NCBI GenBank assembly: GCA_035222895.1
Contig: JAVYIG010006428.1
Location: forward strand, 1 to 64,000
Direction: 5' to 3'
Origin: Strongylocentrotus droebachiensis
Taxonomy: Eukaryota; Echinodermata; Echinoidea; Camarodonta; Strongylocentrotidae
Length of the DNA: 64,000 bases
Below the pieces are notes generated by a model that searched no databases, was not told the origin of the DNA, and worked only from the letters and a program-made list of their open reading frames with translations. Position numbers and translations under genes: made by a program. Positions 31,666 to 46,100 of this stretch are shown here, in pieces; positions within the stretch are counted from its first letter, which is position 1, and each line of letters opens with the position of its first letter.

Positions 31666-34600
31666 ATGCCTGACAAGTTAATCTTCTTCTGCAATGGTAA
31701 AAAGGTAAATGTTTCACTTAATACGCATTCTACTAGGCTAATTAGTAATTCTAGCATGGCATTGACCACTGCTTTTAACACGCGTTTCAATGGGATGTCT
31801 GTGAACTATGACTGTTTCATGAAACGCTGCAGCGGCCCAGCTCAGGCCCAGCTCGATCAGCCAGGCCAGGCCAGGGGACCAGCCAAGGCAAGCAATTTTT
31901 CTAATTTGGAAGGCATGTTAGCACGCTATGTATGCACATTCTCACGAAAAAAATTAAGAATAATATAGGGGTGGATATGAATGCCGCAATATATTTTGTT
32001 AAAAACTTAAAATATGATTTTTTTTTTTGGCTAAAAATTGCAAAGCCAAAGCCAAAGGCAAAGAGTGTAGACCCCTTCTAAGCATTTATGATTTTTTATA
32101 TTTTTTTTTATGTATCATCTCATTCAGACCTTTCATTTCAATTGAAATAATTTTCATTATGAGTAAAATTGTTTTTAAAAATTATATTGCATCATTACAT
32201 GTCTGGCTCAATGAAACTTTAGTGTGATATTTACTCTGAATATAAATTCTACTTTTCTAGAGTCTAGGGGTAATTAACTTATCTTTCAAAGTTTTTGTAA
32301 AAACCTTAAATCTGTGAATTGAAACACTTTTTCTTGATTAAACATATATCAGGCCCATAACTAAGGGGAGGGGGAGGCACAACCCAATATAGCGCCAAGA
32401 AGTCTGAAAAGAAAAAAATGAAGAAGAAAAAGAGAACAAAACGTTTTGGTGTTCGAGATTGTAAATTAAACTTGATTTTCAGACGGAAAATGCAAAAATT
32501 GTCACTACTCTGGGAGAGGGGATCGACACCCCCTCCCTGACACCCCCACCCCCAATAGTGCGGTATGGTTTGCCAAAATTGATTTTTTGGCTGTTTTGGC
32601 TTCAAAAGGGTCCCAATTGGCCAAAAATGATGGGGTTCAAATTTTGAGACCCCTCCTTCACTTCCTGGGGGGTCCATTTTGGGCGCCAAAATTGCATATA
32701 TAAAGCGCAATAGGGAAATTTGGTGTCTTCCACCCTAATTCATATATTTTTTCGCCAATTTCACTGTGAAGTTGTCTGAGGTATATACGGATTCATTTTT
32801 AATGATATTGCGTCATAAAACTTTTTCACTTTGACCTTATGGGGGCGCAATTTGCGAAAAATTGTGAAAAAATGGGAAATATTTCCTAAAAAATGTGCCC
32901 TTCTTCTTTCTTTTGGGCTAGAATTTTGAAATAATAAGTAGAGATGGCATTATTGTGTGTTGTGTGTTATTATACAGTGGAATAATTGTGAAACCTATCA
33001 CATGTCATTAACACTGTTATTTTAGGCTGTTAATATAAAAATCAACCCTATTTTAGTACTCTATCAAATGAATAACTTACTTAAACACCAGATGGTGCCA
33101 AACACCTTCAGATGTTAATATAACAAAATTCTCAAATATCAACTTCTAGGCACGGTAATTGCATCAGTCAATCAGAAAGTTGACAAATTATATATGTAAT
33201 ATTTTTTTCAAATGCAAAATAATACGAAAATGTACATTTTGTTTTGTTGATATGGTCCCCCCCCCCCCCCCCCCCCCCGCCCCGGAGAAAAAAAAACAAC
33301 AGAAACAAGTTGAGCTATTTTGTTCCGAAATACTTGTACATATGGCACAATCTTGATCTAAATCAAAGAATTATTTGGAAACATTTTCCAGTTATAAACA
33401 AACATAAAATAAAAAACAAAACATAAAATAAAATCGGAAAAGGGGTAACCACCTACTTCGTGGTTACCATGACAACAGGAAAGTTCATCAGACTTCCAGT
33501 AAAAGTCAATCGCTGTCACTATCTGGAGCATCCTCCCTTGTCCGGTTTTCACAGTCTCCACTATATAGCATTTACAGAGAGGAGTGCAGGGCAAATCGTT
33601 GTTGGAGCAGCTACACCGACCCTTGCATCCTGATTTGCAGCCACATTTGATGAGTTCAAGTACTGCCCGTGGTGCAGGGAGCGCAAGACACTTGACTGGA
33701 AGACATCCTTGATTATCTGAATACCATCCATTCTCTTCGATAGGAGGAAGCACTGGGTAGTTAGTCTTGTATGATTTATCTCTCATCGTGATGTAATTGG
33801 CACGGGGGATGTGAGGTAGTAATGCGGCACGAGTTGGAGGTAACATCTCACCTTCTAGGTTCTTTGATCGGAACAGTTCCCATCTGAGCGATGGTAGGGT
33901 TGTTGGACCTGATGAACAGTAAACACGACATATGAAATGCTCTAGTGCCTTCACCTGTGTTGGAAGCTCTCCATTGCTAAGCTCAGTTGGAATGGAACCC
34001 TCACCTAGTTCTTTGAAGCAGATAATGACAGGATCATCATCATCAAGCTTTAAGTAGGAATTGATCCATGTCTTCTTGGATATCCCAACAAACTTTCCTC
34101 CCCAGTCAGCACCAGAAAAATTATGAAGTCCAAGGAGGCCTTGACATTTTTGATGTCCAATGACTTGAACCCGCTCCAGCACATCTATTTCTCGTTTCTT
34201 TGTACCCTTGCCTGTAGAAAATTGTAAAGAAGTGGGCACTGCATTGTTTCCACAAGATGCTAGATGAATTAAGAGAAGGAGGACATCAGTGTCAGGGGAC
34301 CAGACAGTAATTTCTTGCAAGGCACCACTAGCAGTAGAGGCAAGGACTTGATTAGGAATCAGGGTATCAGCCTCTTCATGTGTGTGCGCCTCCTCAAAAT
34401 CATGTCCCTTGATGAAGGTATCATACACTAGCTTGAAAGGGCTGTCCGTGTTCTGTGAAAAGTTATCAAGCAGCCCCTAACCTAACAGGCACGTCAGCTT
34501 TTTCTTGGTTGACGATGAAGATAGAAGCTCCTTGATGGACATTGTGAGCTTCATTTCTGGGTGTATCTCGTATTTTACTGATGTAGTTGCTCTCTTTTGT

Positions 34601-37297
34601 CGAGTCTTGTTCTTTAATGACTCTTCCATATATCGATCAAACACAACTCGACCTTCATCATAGCTAGCCATCATCCCTTCGATGCGCCTGTTGAATGCAG
34701 TCTGCAGGTCTGACATCTTTTGCATGGCAGGTGTCTTTTTCATGCCTTGAAGTACACCCATGACGTCAATTATCAGCACCTTGACAGGAAGATCATGCAA
34801 GAGGTTAGGTTGTTGGGCCGCTCCAGAAGGAACCTGCGTTATCTCATGTTCTACGGTAACCGGAATCTCTTCCTGCATCATTTCAACCTGTGGGGAAGTT
34901 GAATGATTATACTCCACGACGTCAGGCTGTTTTACAGCATCGGGAGGTTCTGCCTTTGCATCTTCAACTGCATGCATCAGACTTGCTTTGTCTGTTGGGA
35001 TGTACAAAGAACCATCGACAGCACATAGTGAACGGGGAACCACTGACATTTCATATTCACCTATTGTTTCCGCAAGTTTAGGAACTAAGCTTGGGCGGCT
35101 GCCTTGGATGATGTAAGGAATCTTCCCAGCAATTCACGTTCCTCCCGCAACTTGATGACCTTGTCTCCAACACGCACTTTCCTTTTCTCCATCCAGTTCG
35201 AAAATGATTTCAGCTTCAGTTTCTTCATTTTGTCCCACGCCGAGAGGGTTGATGATGAAAGCAAACGATCAGATACAAACTCCTCAAAGCGCTTCTGGCC
35301 CTTTTCTGCAAAGTGGAGAATGTCACTTTTCGCCTCATTTGACACAAGTGCCGATGAAACCAGACTCTTCAATTGTGTCTTCTCCTTGAAAGGATTGACT
35401 CCGCAGTGCAGCTTGATTAGGTGGCGTAGTTTCAGAGCATTCTTCTTTGACCTCACTGCAATGTCTCCTGAGAGCTGATGATGCTCCTTCCTCGCCGAAG
35501 CTCCAGTAGCTTTTGGGAAGTCATTGAGGTAAAGATTTACCAGAGCAGCAAGGTGAGGTGTGGTAGTGACTAGTCGGTCCAGAGCGGCTTCATTTCTTGT
35601 GAGTCCAACCATCCCACCATTCCCCTTTAGTATCTTGATTTCTTGCTCTAGAGCCTGATCAGTGAAGAGAAGAGAAAAGGGTATCTCTGACTTTGCCACC
35701 ACAAAGTCTCCTGACTTGAGGGCATTCCATGTTTCTGGATCATCCTCTTCTAGGGCATTCAATTGAGCGAGATGGACTGGCATCAGGCGAGCATAGTTCA
35801 GGAGATCACGAGCAAAGAAATACTTGGTGAGGTCTTCTAGTGATGACAAGTAGCCCTCCCAGTCCCGTGATCGACATGAACTAATGAGATGTAGAAGACC
35901 CTCCACCTGGTTAAGATACCGATTCAAGAACTGGGCAAACTCGCCAAGGTCTTCAGCTTCTTCAAGCGGTTTGACATTGCTTGAGTACCAGGATTGGATT
36001 TCTTCATAGATCTCCACCATCTCTGGGTCACGTCCATGAAGTTTTTCTTTGAGAGAATTGCACTGGATGCGAATTGGACCTTTGGGAAGATCCGATAGTA
36101 TGGCATCAAAACGCAACATCATGATTGCAAGGCTTGCAGTATGTGGAATTCAAGGCCACGCTTATAAGCTTTACCACCAAAGATCCTGCGAAGAGATGCT
36201 GAGGTGTACGCATCACATTCGATAGCACACGTGTCAAGACCGCTACCATCGATGGTTTTGCCAAGAGCATGTAAGGCAGCGAAAGCAATGTGGAGAACTC
36301 CAGCTCTTAAGATCCAGTTGGCGTTTCCCACCGACTGCTGAATCTTCAACGCTCGGGAGTAAAGATCGAGATCTAGCGTTATCAATGTCTTTCTGTGAGG
36401 GCCAACAACAGTCGCAGATATTCCCTGGGATAACCGAAGAACAGTATAGAGGGTCCCATAATCAGTTGGCGATGTCTTGAATAATGGGGCAACCACCGCT
36501 GTGTTTGTAGGCGTGCTAGCGGGAGAGGATTGAGACAACAATAAGGACCTAGTTGCAGCCCATGTTGGAAGAACATCATTCTTTGCTAGTTTATCTGATT
36601 TCTTCACCTGCTTTTTGATGATCACGACAGAGTTTGTTTCCTCTCTGTCCTTTGAAGACCCAGCTTCCTCCTTCTTGCTAGAAGGCTCATTTTCCTCATC
36701 ATTTGTAGACTCTGCATCACTTGGCATCTCTTCACTGCGCTGGGCTTCTTCATCATGCAGCTGAGGTTCAGTTCGGATGATTTCTCCGTTGTCATCTGTT
36801 GTAAGGTAGTACACAAGAGCCCAGATATGAGTGAATTCTTGAGAAATGAGATTTTGGTTCCTCTTCTTGTAGGCCTGAAATCGCAGTGGGCTAGTTCTGA
36901 TGTCTGGCTCTGGAGGCACATTCATCTCAAATGCTAGAAAGCCTTGCGAAGAAAGTTTCTCTGGTATGACACGTGGTTGATTCACTGGCTCTCCATCTAC
37001 AGCCTGTTGGTTGATTACCACTGTCCCGTGAAAGGTTCCTTGCCCTGTGTGTGTGTCTTCCAAGAGATCAATGTTGTCAATGGCAAACCAGATGTTCACA
37101 CTCTTCTTGACAAAATCAGGAAGACAAAACCCAAGAGAGGGATACTGCTCCTTTGTTAGTAACCGAAAATGCTTGAGCAGTCGTATTGTTAAAACAGCTG
37201 AATGTTCTCATTAAGATGCACATAATCAGAAGGCGGTGGATCTCGTTGGATCAAAGAAAGAATAACGTTGAATGTCCTTCCGTAATAGGTCCATGAT

Positions 37298-37340
<43 letters not shown>

Positions 37341-40300
37341 ATGCATACAATGTTTAGCAATTTGTCAATTTAACCATCTAAGTTGATTGATTGATCAAGA
37401 GTAATAAAGTTCTCTCTTGTTTTTGCAATTTATTTTCTTCTTCTCTAACCGATAATGAAGACCCACATCACATACAATTTTAAAATCGAGATTTGCCATT
37501 GGCTATATGTTTATGCTTACCTTGGAAAATCAGGCAATATACTGCAAAAGAGGGTCTTTATTCTGTCAAACTTGCGAAGACCAAGGAACAAAACAACTTT
37601 TACCACAGAAGAGCTGGAAACAATGATCACAGAGCAGCATAATATTATGTAGGAATGTGTGCGCGCTGTGTGCGCGCGAGCGCACTTGCCTGTGAATGTT
37701 TGGGTGTGTGTGTGTGAGTATGTGCGTGTGGGAGGAAGGGTGTGCGTGTGTGCATGAGCGTGTGCGTGCGTGTGTGTGTGTGTGTGGGGGGGGGGGTATA
37801 GATGTGTATACATGAAGGTTGTCTGTATGTTTGTTTCTGTCTCTTTGTGTTTGGAAATGGGCTAGTAAATATATATGATAATGGTAATAAAAGTACTACA
37901 CCTTAAAACAGCTGGCCGAACAATGGCAAAGGTACGCAAATTGGGCTGACGGGGGTGGGGTAGGGATGGGGATGGGTTGGTTGGAGGGTTTATCCAACTG
38001 AAAGTCTTCAAATTACCTTTCTCGGTGTTGAGGGATAACCACAGTTCTAGAAAACAACTCAAGTTTTGTGAAACCAGTCATTAGATGAATGACACACCCA
38101 ATTTTAGAGGGTCTCATGATAGGAAACTACCCCCCCCCCCCCCCCCCCAGAGAGGGGTTGAGGGTCGGGAAAATTTGAACCCCATCAATTTCTGATAGCT
38201 TGGACCCCAATCAATCCAAAAATGCCCAAAAATCAATTTTGGCACAAAAGTCCTACGGGAGCTGTTTCAGTGACATACCGTACCACACTACAATGTCTGC
38301 ACAAACTCCTCCACTAAAATATAGTTACGGACTTGAATATGCGTTGTCGATCATGCCACTCAAAGAAAATAAATGATCAGATAATTTAATAATGATGAAT
38401 AAGTCTTTTTTTTATGTGGTTGGGGCAATTTTTGTGACATACCAGAAGTGAGAAACTACGTTTCCAATATGAACCATGTTTGCTCAAATTAATTTGGTCG
38501 TGCATGCAGCTGGGGTCTAGACATTTAATGTCTAAAGCGTTTGTGTATCTTTCTGTCTAGCTGTGTTGCAAAGTGGTGTACTAAAATCATTGTCAACAAG
38601 ACTACCGGTACGGATAATGTCTTATTTCTGAATTTATTGACTAAAACAATTTGAACTTTGCTTGTACTTTATAGTCACTCCCAGGTACATGTTTGCCCAA
38701 ATCTCTGAACAGGGATCTAGAATGAAGAACAAATAGAATTTTGCTTCGTAGTAATTACTGCAACTTGCTGTCGAGCCTCAAGGGTCTATATTTTCTTAGA
38801 TAAAAACTAACATGATATTTCTTTTTCATAACAAAGACATTTCTGCATTTGAAAAAAAATTCTCTTTCAATTTTACATCATAACATGTAGGGTAAGTGTT
38901 CTATTTTCTGATAGAATCACATAGTCAATGCCGATCATGCTATCTTTTTTTCTTCCAGATCATCGAAAAAGATGCAGACCCAGATACTACTCTTGATGTC
39001 TATCTTCGAACAAAGTGTATCCTTTAATATGTACATACCTGTAGGCCGTATTACCTAAATCAATCTATTTAGACTTCAAGACTTCAAGTTCACACATTTA
39101 AGTTATCAAAGTATACAGCTATTTGAGGATATCTTAAATTTGGGATATTTGCAGGCTAAATTACTTTCAGAACCATATCAAAATGCTATCACCATTTTAA
39201 AATGACCATATGCTTTCATTGACTTGTAAAGAATAAAAGAATGTTGTACTAATAGGTTATAGCAACAGGTATTTCACAAAGGCCAGGCTTCAGGTTAATG
39301 TCAAAGTATATACACCCATTTCAGGATGTCTTTAATTTGATTTGATTTGACAGGGGGGGAGGGGGAGGGTGAAAGTCTTTTCCAGTGGGAAGTAGACTAT
39401 TTCTGGAATTTTCTTTGAGGATATATTTGTATTGGGGGGGGGGGGGGATGCGAGGGACGAGGGAGCATAGTGAACGAGAGTGGTAATGGTGACGGAAGTG
39501 ACTACCCCCTCACTGGTTTTTGAAATTTTGTTGTATTGAAAAAATACATTCCGTACTTAGCAAAAAAACAAGCAATATACCGTTTTCACATTTCACTTTT
39601 ACTTTGTGGGTAATTAGTGTGCAGTCCGAAGGGTTGTAAATATTTAGTAGGTAAATTTTAGTTAGTAGGATCGAGCTTGGGCATGGATGGGAATTCTATT
39701 TCCCACTTTAAGCCTGAAGTCTTTCGTCTACGGCTGATTGTCAACGAAACGGAGTTAAGTCTTTTGTTAATTATGTTTATTGCTACGACAGGCAGCCAGT
39801 GAAAACAAATTCGTTTTATAAAATTATGGAAATGCAAGCACTGCTTTGAACAAACAAAACTTTGTTATTCCTAGCTCATTTTTCCTGATTGAGGTGTCAT
39901 ATGAAAGGGCAGAAACTCAACTTCCTAGAAATGTGATTTTCTCTTTGAAATTCGGATACCTTCCGCCAAATGACTTTTTGGTTTCCTCTCTTCAAATTGA
40001 TTTTAATCACTCATGCATGAAATTTGAATTATGAGTTGCTTCAAGTGAAAGAGGAGGATCTTAGCTTTACAAATATGTGTCATTTATCAATTGTAAAAAT
40101 GTGATTAAGTTATGATTAAACATTGATTATTCTTGGTTTCGTTTTTTCTGGGACGCACTGTAGTGATATTTTTATTTTTTGCATTTTCCAACATCCCTGA
40201 CACTGTTCTCTGCCTGAAAAGCCATGTTAAGTTCATGAAGGGGACCTGTGACCTTCATTGCTACTGAGAGCGCTAGCTGCGCCTTGAGCATTTGACTGTC

Positions 40301-42069
40301 AAGTGGATTTGGCGCCTTATAAATCATATGTATTATTATTATTATTATTATAGGTCACCCGAGATTTAAGAACATCATACAGATTCCTTGTTTTGCGGTC
40401 GCCAGTCTCCTGGCCAAACTCTAACAAGCTCTTCAGAATTGCTTCGTAGTTGAAAATCAAAAAAAGTTACGGTTGCATGTCTGCATAGCCGTCTTGTTTG
40501 ACACAGGAGTTTTGTGGTGGTAGAAGCAGCAGGAACAGAATCTCCAGAAGTTTCCCAGATCTTGTACTAGACGCAATGCATCAGTAAGTGATGCATCTGC
40601 TTGGTATTCATGTTGAGATACCAAGTTCACACAATGTGCTGCACAGTGAAAGTGGAGACAAAGTGGGTTTTCCTCCCGCAGAATTGCCTGACATCCATTG
40701 AATTTTCCGAGCATGTTGGCAGCTCCATAATAGGTTTGTCGTCTCAAAAATTTGAGGTCCAGTCCAAGTCATAGTAAGGCATCCCTTACTGTGCTTGCCA
40801 AAGCGGCTCCCGTTGTCTCCTGCTACTCGTAGCATCCTACAAAATCCTCATGGCACTTCAAGATTTTGGTCAATAGGTTGAATGCATACTGATTCTTGTT
40901 CTTTCATTTTTATATCCTGGGTTCCATCAAGAATTACCTGGATGATAGCCTGGAGGATTGTATGGAGAATATATTCTGGATCTTCTCAAGGCATTTGTAT
41001 GATGTGAACATTGTTGACCGCCGAAGCCACTGCCTCAGTTCAGGATCTAATTCTGCTTGCATCAGTAGTATTTAGTGCAGATTTCCTTCTCTATCTGCAT
41101 GCCCATGCCCATGGAAAGGCATATCCTTGTCGCAATAAGTACCTCACTGCCTGTACAACTACTCAGAAAATGTTCCTGTTCAGTTCTTGTTGTTTACAAT
41201 TTTTGCTTGCTGAGTTGTAGTGCCACGTTCACTCCTTTATCTTGCTGAGAAATCTTGAATACTGGCTACCTAAGAAATATTGAGGCTTGATGTTTCAACG
41301 CTCTTTTCCAGTTCCTGAATCCAGTTGTAGTAAGTGTTAACTCACATCTCTCAGTCTTCATCAGACCTCACTTGATAGCACTTGAGCATTGAAAGCAATG
41401 ACTCCTTGTAATTGTGGCTAAAAGTTTAACCATGGAAACTTAATTATTATACCAGTACTTTGGAAAATTATGTAGACATAAGGTCAAGTGTTCAGTTTGA
41501 TTCCTAAAGTAGTAATGTCGTTGCTAATTTGGATGATTTATGGACTGTGCAGCAAAATAATGGTCCGAAGTTTTTGATTTGTGTTCCGTTATAAATATCC
41601 AATCCTGCCCTTCTGCTGTGCATGCAATGAATTTAGAGTTGTCAATATGGTAGTGATACCTTGCACAGAAAGGCCTATATTCATTATGGCTTTTTCATGA
41701 CAGAGTAATTCATAATAAACATTGGAAAGGTGGAACGTAACTATTGCATCAGTTCTGCAGGCTATGAAATATTTTTTTGTTTTTGTTTTATTGTGTTTTG
41801 TTTGGGTTCTTAAAAAGGCAAAAAGTAAGAGGATAAATAAGAGTGAAAATATGAATCAGTTTCCTTAACAATGTGAGCCCAGTGAAGCTACATGGAACGA
41901 AGCAAGCGTGTGGTGTAGGGGCATGCGGGGCATGCACTGTCATGCTTTCATATGTCCATCCTCAGACGAAAGCTATATGGTGAGGACTGACAACATTGAT
42001 GATGGACATTGATGATTTTTCACATGAAATCTCTCTCCCACTACCACCCCCTCACTTTCACTCTCTCCC

Positions 42070-42102
<33 letters not shown>

Positions 42103-42104
42103 CC

Positions 42105-42171
<67 letters not shown>

Positions 42172-43107
42172 ATATATATATATATTGGGGGGGGGGGGGT
42201 TCTTAACTACCTTGTAATCAGGGAAATCCTGAAGAATGTGTTAACCTTTTTTTCCAGTCACTAAAAAATCATGGAATTTAATAAAGAAATCACCAAAATG
42301 CAGGCAAATGGTATATAATCATGCATTAAAATGTGCTAAGCTCAAAATAACATTCATTGCCTTCTGATTTATATTCTGGTTGCACTATAACTAAATCTCA
42401 TTAATTCTATCAAATTCAACTCAAGTTTTATATGAAAACAAGTTCTATGAAAACATATGTTTGCTGCCATATGGCTGAAATTGCGTTGCTTTATAACAAA
42501 TACGTATCTCTCTGAAATTCAACTCAATTTTTATGAAAACAAAAAAAATTGTTTGCTGCCATTTGGCTGAAATTGCGATACTTTACAAATACTGGTAGAT
42601 TACAAGGTACACCTGTACATTTCCAATGAATATAGATTGGCATACTTTATACAGTCAAGAATCCAATCAATCAACATCATTATAATGTTACATGAAATGT
42701 ATACATACGGTACAAAGCTTTGTTTACAACACTGCGTTTACAATACCGCATGATGTAAAGAAAATGGGTTTAAAATTGCACAAAGTCTGCCCATGATGAA
42801 GTTAAATCAATCATTTTTTCTTCCCTTTTATTTGATTGATGCAGCCATGAAGCAGTTGTCTCCTGCCTGACGCCCATCTGTCTCCTTCACGGCAAAGCAA
42901 TCACTACTGTAGAGGGCATTGGAAGCACTAGAGATAGGCTTCATGTAGTTCAGGTAGTTATGGAAGAGCATAGGCCCAAAGGGTACCCAATCATAAACAA
43001 ATATTGTAATATGTATTAGTATGTTCAGGGTTCCATGTTGCTGTATCAAATAAGAACTTCAAATATTACTGCTATAAAGAAGAAATTTGAAAAAAAGTTG
43101 CAAATTT

Positions 43108-43160
<53 letters not shown>

Positions 43161-46100
43161 GCAAAAATCCAATTGCTATTTTTCATACTATGTACAGATC
43201 CGGCTTAAACTTTAGTGTGAATGTCAAGTTTTATGTATTGTAAAGTCTCTAATCTATAGTTACTATCAACTTTATTTAAACAATCACTTTATACCTTGTA
43301 TTGAATAATGTGTTTAAACTTTTCTGTTTTAATGAGGCCATCCAAAGGAAACAGAAGAAGTGGTCACTAGATACAGATGACCTCTCTAGACAGCTAGGTT
43401 CTACACCATATCTACCTTTCGTCTTTCTATCATTTTGTCTAGTGAGAGAAAGAGAGAGAGAAAAGATGGCAACGAAAACAGGTTTGACTGTATCTCTTTC
43501 GTAGATCCATTTTTGTTTTGTTTTGTTTTTATATGAGATATATTTCTGGTCATTATATTGTCTCCTGCTGTAGGAGCGTCTTGCGAAGAGCCATGGTTCT
43601 CAGTGTGGTTTCTGCAGTCCCGGGATGGTCATGTCTATGTACACCCTGCTACGTAACAATCCCAAGCCGCACGTCAAGGATATCCTCAGGCACCTGGAAG
43701 GCAACCTGTGTCGCTGCACCGGATATAGACCTATCCTTGAGGGATTTAAGTCCTTCTGCGGGGTAAGCTGACCAAGGGATGTACAGGAGGGGGGTGTAGT
43801 TGGTATTCATTCTGTGTCGCTGCACCGGATATAGACCTATCCTTGAGGGATTTAAGTCCTTCTGCGGGGTAAGCTGACCAAGGGATCTGCAGGAGGGGGT
43901 TGTAGTTGGTATAGAGTGGTGAAGTGTGACGTCATCAAAAATCTATTTTTAGAATTTCTCAATTTTTTCTTCATTTTCCGAAAGAGCATAAAAAATAACG
44001 TCCTAATGTCAAAAACCAATTGAATATATTAAGTATTGCCTGAGATATGACCATCTGAATAAATGGATGTCCTTTGGCCACTGTTATAGTGCTCTGGTTA
44101 GGAACCAGAGCACTGTAACACTGAGTTCCCTTAGGACATATATTTATTCAGATGGTCATATCTCAGCCAATATGCTCTTTTAGAAACTGAAGAAGAAAAA
44201 AAAAAATTGAAAAATTCTAAAAATAGATTTTTATGATGTCACAGCTTCGGTACTCTATTCATTCTTTGATGATGCTCTATTATAATATGATGCTTTATTG
44301 CTTGTTAAATTCATGAATCTAAGTCCTTCTGCTTTATTAATTGATACAGGGATGTTCAGGAGAGGGTTGTAGTTGGTAAGAGAACTGTACTATCAAATAG
44401 TCAAAATATCTTTCCTGTTCTACATTGTTCTTGCAAAAGGATATATTTTTAGTAAATTCTAAATAACTTATCTTTAGCCTTCAGTGACAAAAGATTATGA
44501 CGTTCATTCTATATACAGTGTATTCGTGTGTATGAATATAGGCCATTTGGAGGTCAGGAAAATTTTTACTTTGGTGATTGAAATTTACAATTAAATCAGA
44601 TTTGTTATCTTAGCTTTTTATTTATTTTTCATCTAGGAAGATTTTTCAATGCATTAAACGATATCAAACTACAACTTGATGCATTGTTGTTATATTTCAG
44701 AAGGAGGATTGCTGTCAGCGAACAGGTAGCTCATGTCAGTCAGAGCAGGATTACCAGCCTATGAGTGTGAGTACACGGATATCATTTCTAATAACGTTAA
44801 GTAAAAAATGCTAACTCATCGATTATTTCAGTAACTTGAGACCAATAGTCAATAACATTGGACTTTGATCATTGACATTAGTCATGAATTTGTAATATTT
44901 GCTAGAGAGCGTTTGTTCAAAACTCTATAATTCTATAAATCTATACAAACATATTTTTGAAAAGAGTGAACTTTTCACATTATACACGTTCTCTGTGTGT
45001 ATAAGGTTTTCATGTATATGTATGCATGGCTAGTTGTAATTACCAGCATAATACAATGGACTTATATCATTCTTGTTCAATCATTTTTCTTTCATTAAAA
45101 AAAGATGAAAGAAACACATTATTCGTTTCAGCTCCCCTGCCCTTCAGTAGTACATGATGTTCTGAAAAATCCCTGTACAATATACATCCTATAAGACGAA
45201 CCTTGTACTGAAAAGTTATACTGAAACAACATGTTCAGCCAAATACATCATAAAGGATTTATCACATTGTATTGATTAAAATCAAATTGAGGAAGAAATC
45301 AAAATCCACAAATTTGTTTGGTTATATAGTGTTATCATTGTTTGCATGGCAAAGATAACTACTGTATCGAACTAGGTTTCATGATGTTTACTCAAGTTCA
45401 TGAAAGTAGCTCAAGTCACAAAAAGATAGTCCTGTGACTGTGTTGAAATAGAGGTCTGTGGATGAAAGATCAGGACCCTGTTGCATAAAACTTGTTATCA
45501 TTAACAAATGCTAAACTATGAAAAAATAGCTCTCAGCCAATCAAATTTCAAGATTTCAGTAGCTTATAAATATAACAGTTATTAAAATATGAAACAACAT
45601 GGCCCAGATGATGATCACAAGGTCGTTCACATATGATGTGTTAAAGCAATAATTCACAGCAGTTTTTTTTTAAAATATGATGACGTAATTCGCTTCACAT
45701 TTCTACCGTCCTAATTATAACACAGAAATCAGTAGATAAAAACCACACATCATTTATTTGCGGCAGTTACTGCGTCTCTCTAAATGAGCCTTAATGATCC
45801 ACAATTCAAGATTACCTCCAAACTCTATATTTCTTTTTACAGATGGTGAATGATGAAGATTGGAAACCTTATGATCCTTCTCAAGAACCAATATTTCCTC
45901 CTGAACTTCTAGTAAGATTCAAAGTGTATGCTATTTATGTTCTGTGAAGAAATATAAAGATGAAACTGTTTATTTTCTATGTCTTTGCATTATTTTTCAG
46001 TGTCTTGATATTTGGTCTTTTTCAAGCTTCTACTGAGCAAAAGTACTGAAATCTTAAAAGTAGCTGGTAACATATTTGACAATATAGCTTGGACTTGACG

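Larger units (their letters stand above)
31666..45911 (+). other. Oxidase exons 1-7: two 2Fe-2S domains and linker
   Basis: Exon 3 encodes [13 protein letters not shown]: three cysteines of the plant-ferredoxin-type cluster in C-x4-C-x2-C. Exon 4 supplies the fourth (VVSCLTPIC) and the TTVEGIGS motif. Exon 5 encodes [19 protein letters not shown] and [16 protein letters not shown], the C-x2-C...C-x-C of the second cluster. All eight expected cysteines are present. Exons 6-7 are the linker ([26 protein letters not shown]), the latter nearly identical to the XDH consensus. These domains carry electrons from the molybdenum centre to FAD. Confidence 0.92.

Noticed and set aside
33358..33474. Hydrophobic C-terminal extension of the nuclease frame
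   Set aside because: It follows the cysteine tail and reads into AT-rich sequence; probably run-on after loss of the true stop.
35104..35478. 124-aa + strand frame
   Set aside because: Shadow of the minus-strand transposon gene.
37517..37813. His-Thr-rich 98-aa frame on the minus strand
   Set aside because: GT/GC simple-sequence artefact.
42009..42217. Ser-Leu repeat frames
   Set aside because: CT microsatellite read-through.
43812..43870. A second functional copy of oxidase exon 5
   Set aside because: It has a donor and the cysteine motif but no acceptor or upstream half of the exon; it is a partial duplication.
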